The notes beneath the pieces were generated by a model. The model had not been told where the DNA came from. It saw only the letters and a list, made by a program, of their open reading frames with translations, and did not search any database. A stretch of 64,000 bases of DNA, from contig NZ_LQPH01000161.1 of NCBI RefSeq assembly GCF_002102255.1, forward strand, positions 1-64,000, in the 5' to 3' direction. This document shows positions 8,390 through 17,335 of this stretch, one piece after another. Source of the stretch: Mycobacterium nebraskense (GTDB taxonomy: Bacteria; Actinomycetota; Actinomycetes; Mycobacteriales; Mycobacteriaceae). Position 1 is the stretch's first letter; every line of letters begins with the position of its first letter. The position numbers and the translations under genes were made by a program.

Positions 8390-9180
8390 CTAGGTAGAGC
8401 CCGCTTTTCGGGTGGCAAGATACTGATTCCAGTCGCGTTTGGCATATGCCGCCCAGCGGGTCGCGGTGACGATATCGATGGCGAGTAGGTCGGCCAGAAC
8501 TGCGCCCGGTAACTCGGCTGCCATTGTGATGAGGCCGGTGTTGCGACCGCCTCGGATTGTCAGGCCGCTATGTTTGAGTCGCTTGCCGAACACGCCCGAG
8601 TTGACTGGGCGGTCTGGTGTTCGTCCGGGAAACAGGAGCCGGTCCGGTGTTGAGGGTTCGGGCAGGGTCGAGCGCCGGGTTGGACGCGGCAGTTGTGCGA
8701 GCAGTTGGGCGAGCTTAGGAGGCAGCACCATTTCGTGGTCGCGCAGGGTGAGGTAGGTGTGGCCGTCCTGGGTGTGTATCTGGTTCTGTCGTAACCCGAG
8801 TACTCGCATGGTGGTGATTCCGTACAGCAGGATGAGCGCACCACTGGCGCGCACATCGATGTCAATGGTGTTGTCGTTGAGGCATCGGCGGAGTTGCTCG
8901 AGGTGCGTGGCTTCGTCGATGAACACCGAGGGCGGGCTGGGTCGGTTGGCCGGCGCGGAGGCGCCGTGGGTGATGCGACGCTGAGTTGTCCAGTGCAGGA
9001 AGGGCCGGATCTCTCGGTGTCGCCAGGTGCCGTGGGCCAACCAGTTGTCGATGTCTGCTTGGTCCATGGTGGCGAGGGTGCGTCCCCGGGTCTCGAGCCA
9101 AGCGAGGAATTCCAGTGCGACGCACACCTGGCGGCGAATGCGTGCTGCCCCGGTGTCGGCGTCGTCTGAAAACTGACCCC
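8390..9180 (-). pseudogene. 3' half of a zinc-ribbon/recombinase-like gene split by an IS30-family element
   Basis: Encodes the C-terminal, tyrosine-recombinase-like half of a protein whose zinc-ribbon N-terminal half lies at 11785-13257, on the other side of an inserted IS. Readable frame: DADTGAARIRRQ, then FLAWLETRG, a core-binding-like region, GALILLYGI, and a degenerate catalytic domain ending in TATRWAAYAKRDW. The expected H-x-x-R and the tyrosine pattern are not convincing (RGGRNTGL replaces the usual box), so even the intact protein may have been catalytically inactive. Translation could restart at the GTG at 9127, giving 245 residues, but without the N-terminal half. The two halves rejoin in frame if the element made a 2-bp duplication (inference). 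Confidence 0.7.
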
Positions 9181-9351
9181 GTGTCCCCGGGTGGTTTCTA
9201 GGGGCGGTCGCAACACTTCTCTAGGTTCTGGAGGTTGTGTTGTCATCGTCGCGTCGCGTGAAAAAAGGCCCGTGGCGTGTTCCCGCTGAATGAGTCCGTC
9301 AAGTTTTAGAGTCCTGTGGCCCGATGGTGGGCTGGAAGGGACGATGAACAG

Positions 9352-9633
9352 ATGGCTGGTCGGAAGCGGCATTCCGCTGAGGACATCGTGCGCAAGCTGC
9401 GCCGAGCAGACGAGCTGGCTGCCGAGGGCAGGACCGGTGAGGAGATCGCCGCCGAGATCGGGGTGTCGGCGGCGACGCTGTACAACTGGCGGCGCGCCTA
9501 CGGCGGAATGGACACCGATGCCGCGAAGGAACTCAAGGAGCTGCGCGAGCAGAACGGCCGGCTCAAGCGGCTGCTGGCCGACGCGGAGCTGGAGAAGGAC
9601 GCGCTACGCGAGGTGGCCAAGGGAAAATTCTGA
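9352..9633 (+). CDS. IS3-family transposase OrfA (93 aa)
   Basis: Small DNA-binding subunit: MAGRKRHSAEDIVRKLRRA, a helix-turn-helix (TGEEIAAEIGVSAATLYNWRR) and a C-terminal leucine-zipper-like helix (LKELREQNGRLKRLL, LEKDALREV) used for dimerisation. ATG 9352 gives the standard start. Just before its stop at 9631-9633 is the slippery run GGGAAAA (9621-9627), where a -1 shift enters the orfB frame to make the OrfAB transposase. Confidence 0.92.
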   Translation: MAGRKRHSAEDIVRKLRRADELAAEGRTGEEIAAEIGVSAATLYNWRRAYGGMDTDAAKELKELREQNGRLKRLLADAELEKDALREVAKGKF

Positions 9634-9656
9634 GCCCAGCTGCCAAGCGCCGCGCC

Positions 9657-10499
9657 GTGGACATGCTCAAGGACACGTTGAGCATGTCGGAACGGTTGGC
9701 TTGCAGAGCAGTTGGGCTTGCTCGTTCCACCTACCGGCGACTGCCGATGGCGACCACGCTGGCCGACCCCGACGCCGACCTGCGGGCCTGGCTGCGCGCC
9801 TACGCCACCAAACACCCGTGCCACGGATTCCGGCGTGCATGGGCGGCGTTGCGGCACGACGAGGGCCGGGTGATCAACGTGAAGAAGGTGCACCGGCTGT
9901 GGTGCGCCGAGGGACTGCAGCGGCGGGTTCACAGTCCGCGTAAGCGGGCCGGGACGTCCTCGGCGCCCCCGGAGGTGATCGCCGATGCCCCGAAGGTGGT
10001 GTGGGCTATGGACTTCCAGTTCGACTCCACCACTGACGGCAAGGCCGTCAAGATCGCGTCGATGGTCGACGAACACACCCGGGAGTCCCTGCTGCATCTG
10101 GTGGAACGGTCGATCACCGCCGAGCGGCTCGTCGCCGAACTGGAGAAGGTGTTCGCCACCGCAGGCGGGCCGCCGAAGGTGCTGCGGATGGACAACGGTC
10201 CTGAGTTGGTTTCTCAAGCGCTGCAACGGTTCTGCGAGAACAAGGTCGGAATGTCCTACATCCCGCCCGGCACTCCGTGGAACAACGGGTACATCGAATC
10301 GTTCAACAACCGACTACGGAAGGAGTGTCTCAACCGCAACCACTGGAGCACCCTGTTCGAGGCCCGGGTGGTGATCGGCGACTTCAAGCACGAGCACAAC
10401 ACACGGCACCGGCATTCGGCCCTGGGCTACCGCACACCGGCCGAGTACGCTGCGGCCTGCACGCATGACCACTACGCCATGGCCTGCGAGATCAACTGA
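9657..10499 (+). CDS. IS3-family transposase OrfB, DDE integrase domain (280 aa from GTG 9657)
   Basis: Catalytic part of the transposase. The rve/DDE triad is intact: Asp in WAMDFQFD, Asp in RMDNGPE, and Glu in NNGYIESFNNRLRKE 35 residues later. An HTH_21-type segment (HPCHGFRRAWAAL) precedes it. In the cell it is most likely made as a fusion with OrfA by -1 frameshifting; the orfB frame is open back through the GGGAAAA site at 9621. The C-terminus (LGYRTPAEYAA) is canonical. Confidence 0.93.
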   Translation: MDMLKDTLSMSERLACRAVGLARSTYRRLPMATTLADPDADLRAWLRAYATKHPCHGFRRAWAALRHDEGRVINVKKVHRLWCAEGLQRRVHSPRKRAGTSSAPPEVIADAPKVVWAMDFQFDSTTDGKAVKIASMVDEHTRESLLHLVERSITAERLVAELEKVFATAGGPPKVLRMDNGPELVSQALQRFCENKVGMSYIPPGTPWNNGYIESFNNRLRKECLNRNHWSTLFEARVVIGDFKHEHNTRHRHSALGYRTPAEYAAACTHDHYAMACEIN

Positions 10500-10533
10500 A
10501 TCCAGAACTACGACAACCTGGCTCTACAACCGG

Positions 10534-11784
10534 GTGGACTCAATATCGGGGACTCGCCACCCGGGCCGACGGCCACAGTCCGCCAAGCGTGAGCGATTTA
10601 CGGAGCTGCGCGCCCGGGGCTGGTCCATCTTGGCGGCGGGTCGTGAAGTCGGTGTGTCCCGTACCGCAGCAAACAATTGGGCAAGGGGGTACAAAACCTA
10701 TCGGCGTGGCGAGGCCGTGGGATTCGTGCCCGCACTCGATCGTTTGGCTGTGCGCCAGATCAGCGATCGCTATCTATCCGAAGAGGAGCGGATCGGCATC
10801 GCCGATCTGCGCCGCACGGGCATGGGTGTTCGGCAGATCGCCACCACGCTTGGCCGGGCACCATCGACCGTATCGAGGGAGTTGCGCCGCAACAGCCGCC
10901 GCGACGGCCAGTACCGGCCGTTTGAAGCCCACCGCTGGGCGGTTCAGCGCAGAGCGCGTCGTCACCAGCGGCGGGTCGACAAGAATCCCGCCCTGTGTGA
11001 CCTGATCGCCGAGCTCCTCGCTCAACGGTGGAGCCCGCAGCAGATCGCCCGACACTTGCGGCGCGAATACCCCGAGGACCGATTGATGTGGTTGTGCCAC
11101 GAAAGCATCTACCGGGCTGTGTACCAACCCCATTCGCGCTTGATACGGCCGCCACAGGTCAGGTCGTCACACCGGGGTCCGTTGCGCACTGGCAGGACCC
11201 ATCGCCGCGCGCACCAGCGGCCGGGTCGGCGGCGTCCGAGGTTCGCCCAGCCGATGTTGTCGATCCATCAGCGGCCATTCGCTCCCGCCGACCGCAGCCA
11301 GCCGGGGCATTGGGAAGGTGACCTCATCGTCGGCAAGAACCAGCGCTCGGCGATCGGGACCCTGGTCGAGCGCCAGACCCGCCTGATTCGGCTGATGCAC
11401 CTTCCCACCCGTGACGCCGACTCCCTGCGTATCGCGATCGCCACGACCATGGGTGGCCTGCCATCGAACTTGATCCGATCGATCACCTGGGATCAGGGCA
11501 TCGAAATGGCCCGACACACCGACATCACCGCAGACCTCGGCGTGCCGGTCTACTTTTGCGACTCCCGCTCGCCGTGGCAGCGCGGCAGCAACGAGAACGC
11601 GAACGGGCTGCTACGCCAATATTTCCCCAAGGGCACCAGCCTAAGCACCTACACACCCGACCATCTGCGCGCTGTCGAATACGAGATCAATAACCGCCCC
11701 CGCCACACCCTCGAAGACCGCAGTCCCGCCGAACTTTTCACCGCGCTGCTAACCTCACCAGACCATCAACTGTTGCGACGTTGA
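10534..11784 (+). pseudogene. IS30-family transposase with its 5' end replaced by the IS3 insertion (about 416 aa left)
   Basis: DDE transposase of the IS30 family: an N-terminal HTH (GWSILAAGREVGVSRTAANNW), a second HTH (GMGVRQIATTLGRAPSTVSREL) and a catalytic core with Asp in WEGDLIVG, Asp in TWDQGIEM and Glu in RGSNENANGLLR. The domain is otherwise full-length. The IS3 element inserted at its extreme 5' end. The only in-frame start I see near the junction is GTG 10534, inside the IS3 right terminus, which would add a short foreign leader. Simple excision of the IS3 does not restore an obvious start: an in-frame TGA lies immediately upstream, so an additional indel is likely. Activity is doubtful. 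Confidence 0.8.
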
Positions 11785-13257
11785 CTAGAAGCCACCCCGC
11801 CGTTGACACCCGGGATTGCTTAGTGGTTGTTTGGCTCGGCGGGCTCGGTGCAGGAGGTACCAGATGGTGTAGCTGCGGACCAGCCGTGCGTGTTCGGCGG
11901 GATAGTTGGCTAGGTGGCGATCCACCCATGGCTCGATACGTTCGAGGTATTCGTTACGCGGCGTCAATACTGCTGTGCGAACGAGGATTTCACGTACGTA
12001 GTTGACATGCCCACCGGGTGGGAGCTGATCGAGTGCGTGGTGAGTGATGGTCTGTCCGGTGCGCGCCAGATTCATGAGGAGCTCCGCGGCGGCGCTCTTG
12101 CCGAGCCAGACGGCGACGCTGCGTGGATCATTGGCGTTGGCAAGAGCGTCCGCCAGTGGCTTCAGTTGCGCCGGTATCTGGCCATCCGGCCCGGCTAAGG
12201 CGTTGTGCAGTAATTCGGCGGTGTGGCAGCGGCTACATCGATTATGCGCGCGAATACCCGGTTGACCGCAATTGGCGCAGCGGTAGTCGAGCGTGGAGCC
12301 AGAACATGGCCCGCAGATTTGGCGCTCGTCGGGGTCAAATCCGATCAGCACCGCCTGCTGGCCGCACGCCGCGCATGGTGACGGGTACATCTTCGCCTTG
12401 CGCACGCACGGTGTGCAGACAGGCCCCGCTGGCCAATGGCGGGCTACAACGCGCCGTTGTCGGCAGAACGCGCAGGTGGATTTCGAGTGTGGTGAACGTA
12501 TCCCGGAATAGGTCCTCGTTGTGATGGCGCGGCAGGTGCCGCACAAGTGCGGGCCGAGGACGCTGCTGCTTTGGCGGCGCCGGGTGGCTCCGCATAATCC
12601 GCATACCCACACGGTGCTGGCTTTGGCGTAGCAGTTCGTGCAGATGCGTCCTTCCGATGCCACGTACGGGGCGCGGCGCCGTTGTCCGCATCCCGAGCAG
12701 GTGTATAGGCGCGGTGGCGCGCACGTGGGACACAGCACGCCGCCGTCGACGAGTCGACGTGCCCGGGGACGGAGGCGTCCGCAGATGCTACATTCCTTGC
12801 GCGACAACGGGTCGCGGCTGTAACAGTTCGTGCACACGGGTCCGTCGGGAAGATTGACGCGTCTGCTGACAGAGGTCTTTGCGCATCGCGCGCACGTGAA
12901 CGATCGATCGAGATCTCTGCAGCGACCACAAATGCGGCCGGTCGGACCGATCGCGGTCAGAGACACGCGCTGTTGACAATTCGTACAGGCCGGCGGCTTC
13001 ACCGACGCGTGGCCATCAGCCACCAGTACGTGCGTCAAGCGCATAAGCCCCCGCGGGCAGGACGCGTCCGGGTTGAGCACTCCGTCGCCATGAGCGGCCA
13101 GGTACGCGTCGACCTGATTGAGCGTTTTCGGCCGGTCGACACGAGCAGCTTTCAGGAGGCGGTCGGCATCTGCAAGCGATAGGTCGCCAAGAGCGCGGAC
13201 TACGTGAGCGCGGACTCGATCCCACGCGTCGGGCCTGAAGTTCGCCGATCCTCTCAT
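11785..13257 (-). pseudogene. 5' half of a multi-zinc-ribbon recombinase-like gene, truncated by the IS30 element
   Basis: The reading frame encodes about 480 genuine residues, then runs into the IS30 terminus and ends with the chimeric tail GCQRRGGF. The N-terminal about 110 residues are helical. The middle (roughly 115-360) is a series of about eight CxxC...CxxC ribbons such as CTNCQQR, CGRCRD, CARCAK, CSICGR, CSGCGQ, CGLCGA, CAFCRQ and CAACGQ, spaced about 30 residues apart. A helical region follows that should lead into the recombinase-like half at 8390-9180. It overlaps the XRE gene upstream by ATGA. The repeats suggest nucleic-acid binding. I infer it is an accessory protein of the integrase cassette; its function is not known. 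Confidence 0.75.
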
Positions 13258-13580
13258 GAGCTGCGGTCAGGTCGACGCACAGTCGTGCGCCGCACCTTCG
13301 GCACCTCCCGCGGTGAGTCCCCGGCCGCCTTCTTCACCGATTGATTGACGGCTTCGATTTCGATCAGGTCGTTGGGCGAGCATTCCAAGATGTCGCACAA
13401 CGCTGCCAGCACGTCCATTGAGAGCCGTTGGGGAGGCGCAGTGACCAGGCGAAACACTTGCTCTCGCGACAGGACCACGCCACGTTCGGCCAACAGCGGA
13501 ACCAGATCAGTCGTCTGGTACAGCTCCCGTTGCGCCATCAGCGCCCGCAGCCGCCACTGATAACCCATCTTCTTGATCAC
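13254..13580 (-). CDS. XRE/Cro-type helix-turn-helix regulator (108 aa)
   Basis: Small DNA-binding protein. TTDLVPLLAERGVVLSREQVFRLVTAPP forms the HTH, followed by LSMDVLAALCDILECSPNDLIEI, the standard Cro/CI C-terminal helix pair, and a basic tail. GTG 13580 overlaps the end of the integrase frame (TGA at 13577-13579), and its own stop overlaps the start of the zinc-ribbon gene. Integrase, regulator and zinc-ribbon gene therefore form one translationally coupled operon that predates the insertions. Probably represses the operon (inference). Confidence 0.82.
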   Translation of the reverse strand: MIKKMGYQWRLRALMAQRELYQTTDLVPLLAERGVVLSREQVFRLVTAPPQRLSMDVLAALCDILECSPNDLIEIEAVNQSVKKAAGDSPREVPKVRRTTVRRPDRSS

Positions 13581-14109
13581 GGTTGATCCTCCCCGACGGC
13601 AATGCCGCGTTTGGTGAGCGCTTCACGGAGCAAACGGTTGCGGTACTCGTCAGACGTGGCTATAGATCGACGTGGTGCTCGCATAGGAATGTCCGACTTG
13701 GTCTTGCACGAAGCGCTCCGGGTAATCGAATTCGGTCAGGTGTGTGACGTAGGGTCTGGCGCAGCGAATGCAGGTCCAGCTCCTGCGGCAACCCCGCGGC
13801 GTCACGCGCAGCCACAAAGGCCTCGTTCGCGGCGCGTCTGGAGAGACGGCCGCAACGTTCGGTGACCCATAACGCCGGATGCCGGCCCGCTCGAAAGCAT
13901 GGACGAACCTCCTCCAGGTAGGACTCGAAAACCTGGACAATCCAGTCCATTTCCGGCACCGTCAGCACGACGCGTCGCTTCGGCGAACTACCGCGGGACG
14001 CTTTTCCGAATCGGACGAATACGCCGCCAAAACGCCCGTAGGACGGTAGCTTTGGATTCGATCTCAGATCCACCAGGTCTAGCCCCACCGCCTCTTGGCG
14101 CCGCAAGCC
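13577..14109 (-). pseudogene. 3' half of a tyrosine integrase, separated from its 5' half by a 10.6-kb insertion and frameshifted
   Basis: Catalytic half of the integrase whose N-terminal half is at 24731-25322. Reads GLRRQEAVGLDLVDLR (first catalytic Arg), then LDLHSLR (box II). A one-base shift follows, and the original sequence continues in another frame as YVTHLTEFDYPERFVQDQVGHSYASTTSIYSHV. A second shift leads to DEYRNRLLREAL and the stop at 13577. The Arg, His-x-x-Arg, Gly-His and Tyr elements are thus all recognisable, but the gene is broken three ways. Either real decay or sequence errors could explain the single-base shifts; the large insertion is real. Confidence 0.75.
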
Positions 14110-14244
14110 TTCTCCGGGGGTCTGCGACCTGTTGCATGACGTCGCTCGTAGTGGGTGATCTGGTGGGCGGTGCGGCGTTTCTCCGTGGGTGTGGTGCTCG
14201 TGGCTGGTAGTCGTTTCTGACTGTCGACTTGAAAGCGAGGGCCC

Positions 14245-15424
14245 ATGCGAGCGTTTCCGGTGAGTTTGCCGTCCGGGCAACGGTATTGGACGGTGCTGGA
14301 TGAGGATCTGCAGGTAGTCGGCATCGCCGATGAGTATCTGCGGCATCAGCGGTTCGGCCGCGACGGCGCGGAATCCACGACGAAGGCGTATGCACACGCG
14401 ATCGCGTTGTTCCTGCGCTGGTGCGCCAGGACGGGCCGGTCCTGGCAGGCCGGTGTCGAGCAGTTCGCGTTGTTCATGACGTGGCTGGCCCATGCCGGAC
14501 CGCTGGCCAGCGGGCGTCGATGACGTCGCTTCGGGAGTGGTGTTGGCCGGTCCGGGGGCCGCCCCGGCGCGGGGCCCATCGCGGATCAACGGGGTGCTCA
14601 CCGCGGTGCGGGGGATGGTGGTGCACGCGGTCGCGACCGGCAACGGCTCGGCGGGTTTGGTGTCGATGCTGTACGAGGTGGCCGATGACCGAGACCTGCC
14701 GGCGGAAGCCCGCAACGACGATGGCCACCTGGCATGGCGGATGCGGGCCCGGCACCGGTTGCGGGAACCGGAAACGACGATCGATCGGGCCAGCGATGAG
14801 CAGATCGTCGCGCTGCTGCGGGCCTGCCGGTCCACGCGGGACAAGCTGATCGTGCTGCTGATGGCCAGGGGCGGGCTGCGTCGGGGCGAGGTGTGCGGGC
14901 TGCGGCGCAGTGATGTGCACCTGCTGGTGGATTCGCGCCGGTTGGGATGCGAGGTCGCTCGGGCGCATCTGCATGTGGTGCGCCGAGACGACAACCCGAA
15001 CGGGGCGTGGGCCAAATCGCGCCGACAGCGGGTGGTGCCGCTGGATTTCCTTGTCGTGCAAGCATTCGACGTCTACGAGTTCGAGCGCATGCGAGTTCCG
15101 GCCGCGGCGGGTAGTGATTTCGTGTTCGTCAACCTGTTCCGCGGCCGCGTCGGCGCGCCGATGCGGCCCGACGCGATCGGCGAGCTGATGGCAGCGGTCT
15201 CCCGCCGGGCCGGATTGGACACCCCGGTCCGCCCGCACCAGCTGCGACACGCCTACGGCAGCAACGTCGTCGACGCCGGGGCCGGTATCGACGTGGTCGC
15301 TGATTTGCTCGGACACGCGGCTGTCTCCTCGTCCCAGATCTACCTGCATCCGGACGCATCTCGACTGCGGGCCGCGGTGGACGCGGTGCCCAGCCCCCGC
15401 GAACAGACCGGAGCGAGCCGGTGA
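14245..15424 (+). pseudogene. TnpA-like tyrosine recombinase, frameshifted
   Basis: The first frame (ATG 14245, after GCGAGGG) encodes the SAM-like N-terminal domain up to FMTWLAHAG. The protein then continues in the next frame from about 14510 as DDVASGVVLAGPG to the stop at 15424. The catalytic elements are intact in the second part: RGGLRRGEV (Arg), HQLRHAY (His-x-x-Arg-His) and LLGHAAVSSSQIYLH (His and nucleophile Tyr). Both fragments are still open, so a single-base correction would restore about 390 residues, the size of Tn554 TnpA. Overlaps tnpB by GTGA. Confidence 0.78.
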
Positions 15425-17256
15425 CCGCCGTGACGTCGGCCAGGACGATCCCGGGCGATGAGGAATCCTGCAAGTTCGCGCATGTGTTGGACGGGGCCGC
15501 CCTGAGTGGCGCGGCCACGCACCTGGCCAGGGCGCTGGACCAAGGACTGCTTGACGAGGCCGGATGGGATCCGGTGACCCGGGTGCTGTACTTGCCCGCG
15601 CAGCATCGGCTGCTCGGCCGGAAGGTGTGCCGGGTGGAACGATGCGTCGGAACCGTCCACAACGACGCCCCCGAGATCTGCCACCGATGTTTCACCAGGC
15701 TGACCGGCATGGGCATGAGCGTCGAGGACATCGCCGCTGCCGAAAGCCTGCCCGCCGCACCGGTTCCCGCGGAACGCTGCGCCGTCCCGCAGTGCCGGTG
15801 CACGCCGACGGTGCGGGACGCGGTGATGTGTGAACCGCACGCCCAACAGTTCCGGGGCAGGCGCATCCCGATCTCGCTGGAACAGTTCGTGAGCGATCCG
15901 CGAGTGCGGCCAAGGCCGCCGCTGCCGGCATGCCTGGTGCCGGCGTGCACCCGCACGGCCGACGGCGCGATCGGCTACTGCACGACCCACTATCAGCGAT
16001 GGAGCGTGGACCAGCAAGAGCATGCCGAACTCGATGAACAGTGGTGGCGGGTCCGGGAATCGGGCGTGGCCGAGCCGGGGCAGGTCAACCTGCGGGCGCT
16101 GCCTTCCCTGGTAGTTGTGGAAGTGCTGACGGGCTTGCAGACCCGTGTTAGGGATGGCTTGCGGCTCACCGACGTTGTGCTGCGAGCGGTCTGCGACACG
16201 CTGCGTCGCCACCAGGTCGGCTCGATCCACGACTGCGATCCGGGCCTGGCTCCCGGCAAGCGTGCACGCTCGGTGCTGGCCTCGTTCGCCCGCGACGCCC
16301 GCCGCGTGTTGGCCGATCCGGGTGTCGAGCAGGATAAGGACCGCTGGGATCTGGCGATCTTCGGTACCCCGGCACGCTGTCGTTCACCAAGATCACCCAG
16401 CCCTGGCTGGCCGGGGCCGCGAAGCGGTGGGCTGCCGAGCAACTGCCCCAGCACCGCGGCAGCGGCGCCTCTCGCGTTCGCGGCAAGATCAACAGCATCG
16501 GGCTGCTGTCCGAGCACTTGCATCGCCGACCCGATCACGGGCTTGACCCGACCGCGCTGGGCCGGACCGACTTGGAGGGATTCCTCAACCGGCTCGGCCA
16601 TCTGGAGTTCACCGGCCAGATCGGTCGCTACCGCCGCAACATGATCTGCCGTGACATGCGGCAGGTGTTGGCCGGGATCCGATCCCTGGGGCTGACGAGA
16701 ACCGGACGGCCGGCGGCCGGGTTGCCCGGCGACTGCGCCATCGAACGCGCCGACATCCCCGCCGACCCCGAACGCGGCGAGCCCGGCCGATGCCTGCCAC
16801 CGGAGATCATGGCCGTCCTGTGCGCCAACCTCGACTCCCTCGAACCCGTCGAGGTCAGGGTCGCCACCCAGATCGGCATCGACACCGGCCGCCGCCCCGA
16901 GGACATCCTCAATCTGCCGCTGGATTGCCTGGCCCGCGACAAAGACGGCGGCGACGTACTGGTCTACGACAACATCAAAGCCAACCGGCTCGGCCGACGG
17001 CTGCCGATCAGCACGGCCACCGCCGCGGTGATCACCGGCCAACAACAACGAATCCGTCAACGCTTCCCCCACACCCTGGCCGCGAAGCTGAAGCTGCTGC
17101 CCACGCCCTATCGAAATCCCGACGGGCACAAGGCAATCAGCAGAACCACCCTGCAGGCGCGCCACCGCGACTGGGTGGCCGACCTGCCGACACTGCGCAC
17201 CCGCGATGGAGTCGAGTTTGACATGACCAAGATCGTGCCCTACGCCTACCGGCACA
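15421..17256 (+). pseudogene. TnpB-like tyrosine recombinase, 5' part; frameshifted and then split by the inner element
   Basis: Starts at GTG 15421 (four-base overlap with tnpA). The N-terminal 190 residues carry three Cys/His clusters (CRVERC...CHRCF, CAVPQCRC...CEPH, CLVPACTR...CTTHY), probably zinc-binding. A one-base shift near 16370 separates WDLAIFG from LSFTKITQPWL. The second frame runs through DTGRRPEDILNLPLDCL (catalytic Arg region) to YAYRH, where the inner element begins. The rest of the gene (SYAQRHADAG onward) is at 23360-24027. Reassembled, the protein would be about 830 residues, somewhat longer than Tn554 TnpB. Confidence 0.78.
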
Positions 17257-17335
17257 TTGTCCCCGCTTAGTTCCCGTGTTGCGATTGGCCTGAAAGGCCC
17301 GGGCGTGCTCGGCGTTTCTGCTTTGGTGAGGCCGT

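Larger units (their letters stand above)
9292..10541 (+). mobile_element. IS3-family insertion sequence (1,250 bp) nested in the IS30 element
   Basis: The left end begins GAGTCCGTCAAGTTTTAGAG. The complement of the right end begins GAGTCCACCCGGTTGTAGAG, matching at most positions. The element is bounded by a 3-bp direct repeat AAT (9289-9291 and 10542-10544), typical of IS3-family target duplications. It carries the usual overlapping orfA/orfB pair with a -1 frameshift window and looks complete, so it is the youngest layer of this nest. Confidence 0.85.
9181..11808 (+). mobile_element. IS30-family insertion sequence, itself interrupted by an IS3-family element
   Basis: The ends show a clear inverted-repeat relationship. 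The left side reads GGGTGGTTTCTAG, then after five bases GTCGCAACA (from about 9190). The complement of the right side reads GGGTGGCTTCTAG, then after five bases GTCGCAACA (to about 11803). The outermost 10 bases align only with a gap (TGTC...), so the exact termini are uncertain by a few bases. Inside lie an IS30-type transposase and a whole IS3-family element. Insertion split a zinc-ribbon/recombinase-like gene on the minus strand. Confidence 0.75.

Noticed and set aside
13660..15015. 451-residue minus-strand open frame
   Set aside because: Artificial fusion: its C-terminal third is the real broken integrase, while the rest is antisense of the TnpA-like gene across the element boundary.
15993..17255. 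420-residue minus-strand open frame
   Set aside because: Antisense of the TnpB-like gene, whose Cys/His clusters and recombinase motifs are on the plus strand.
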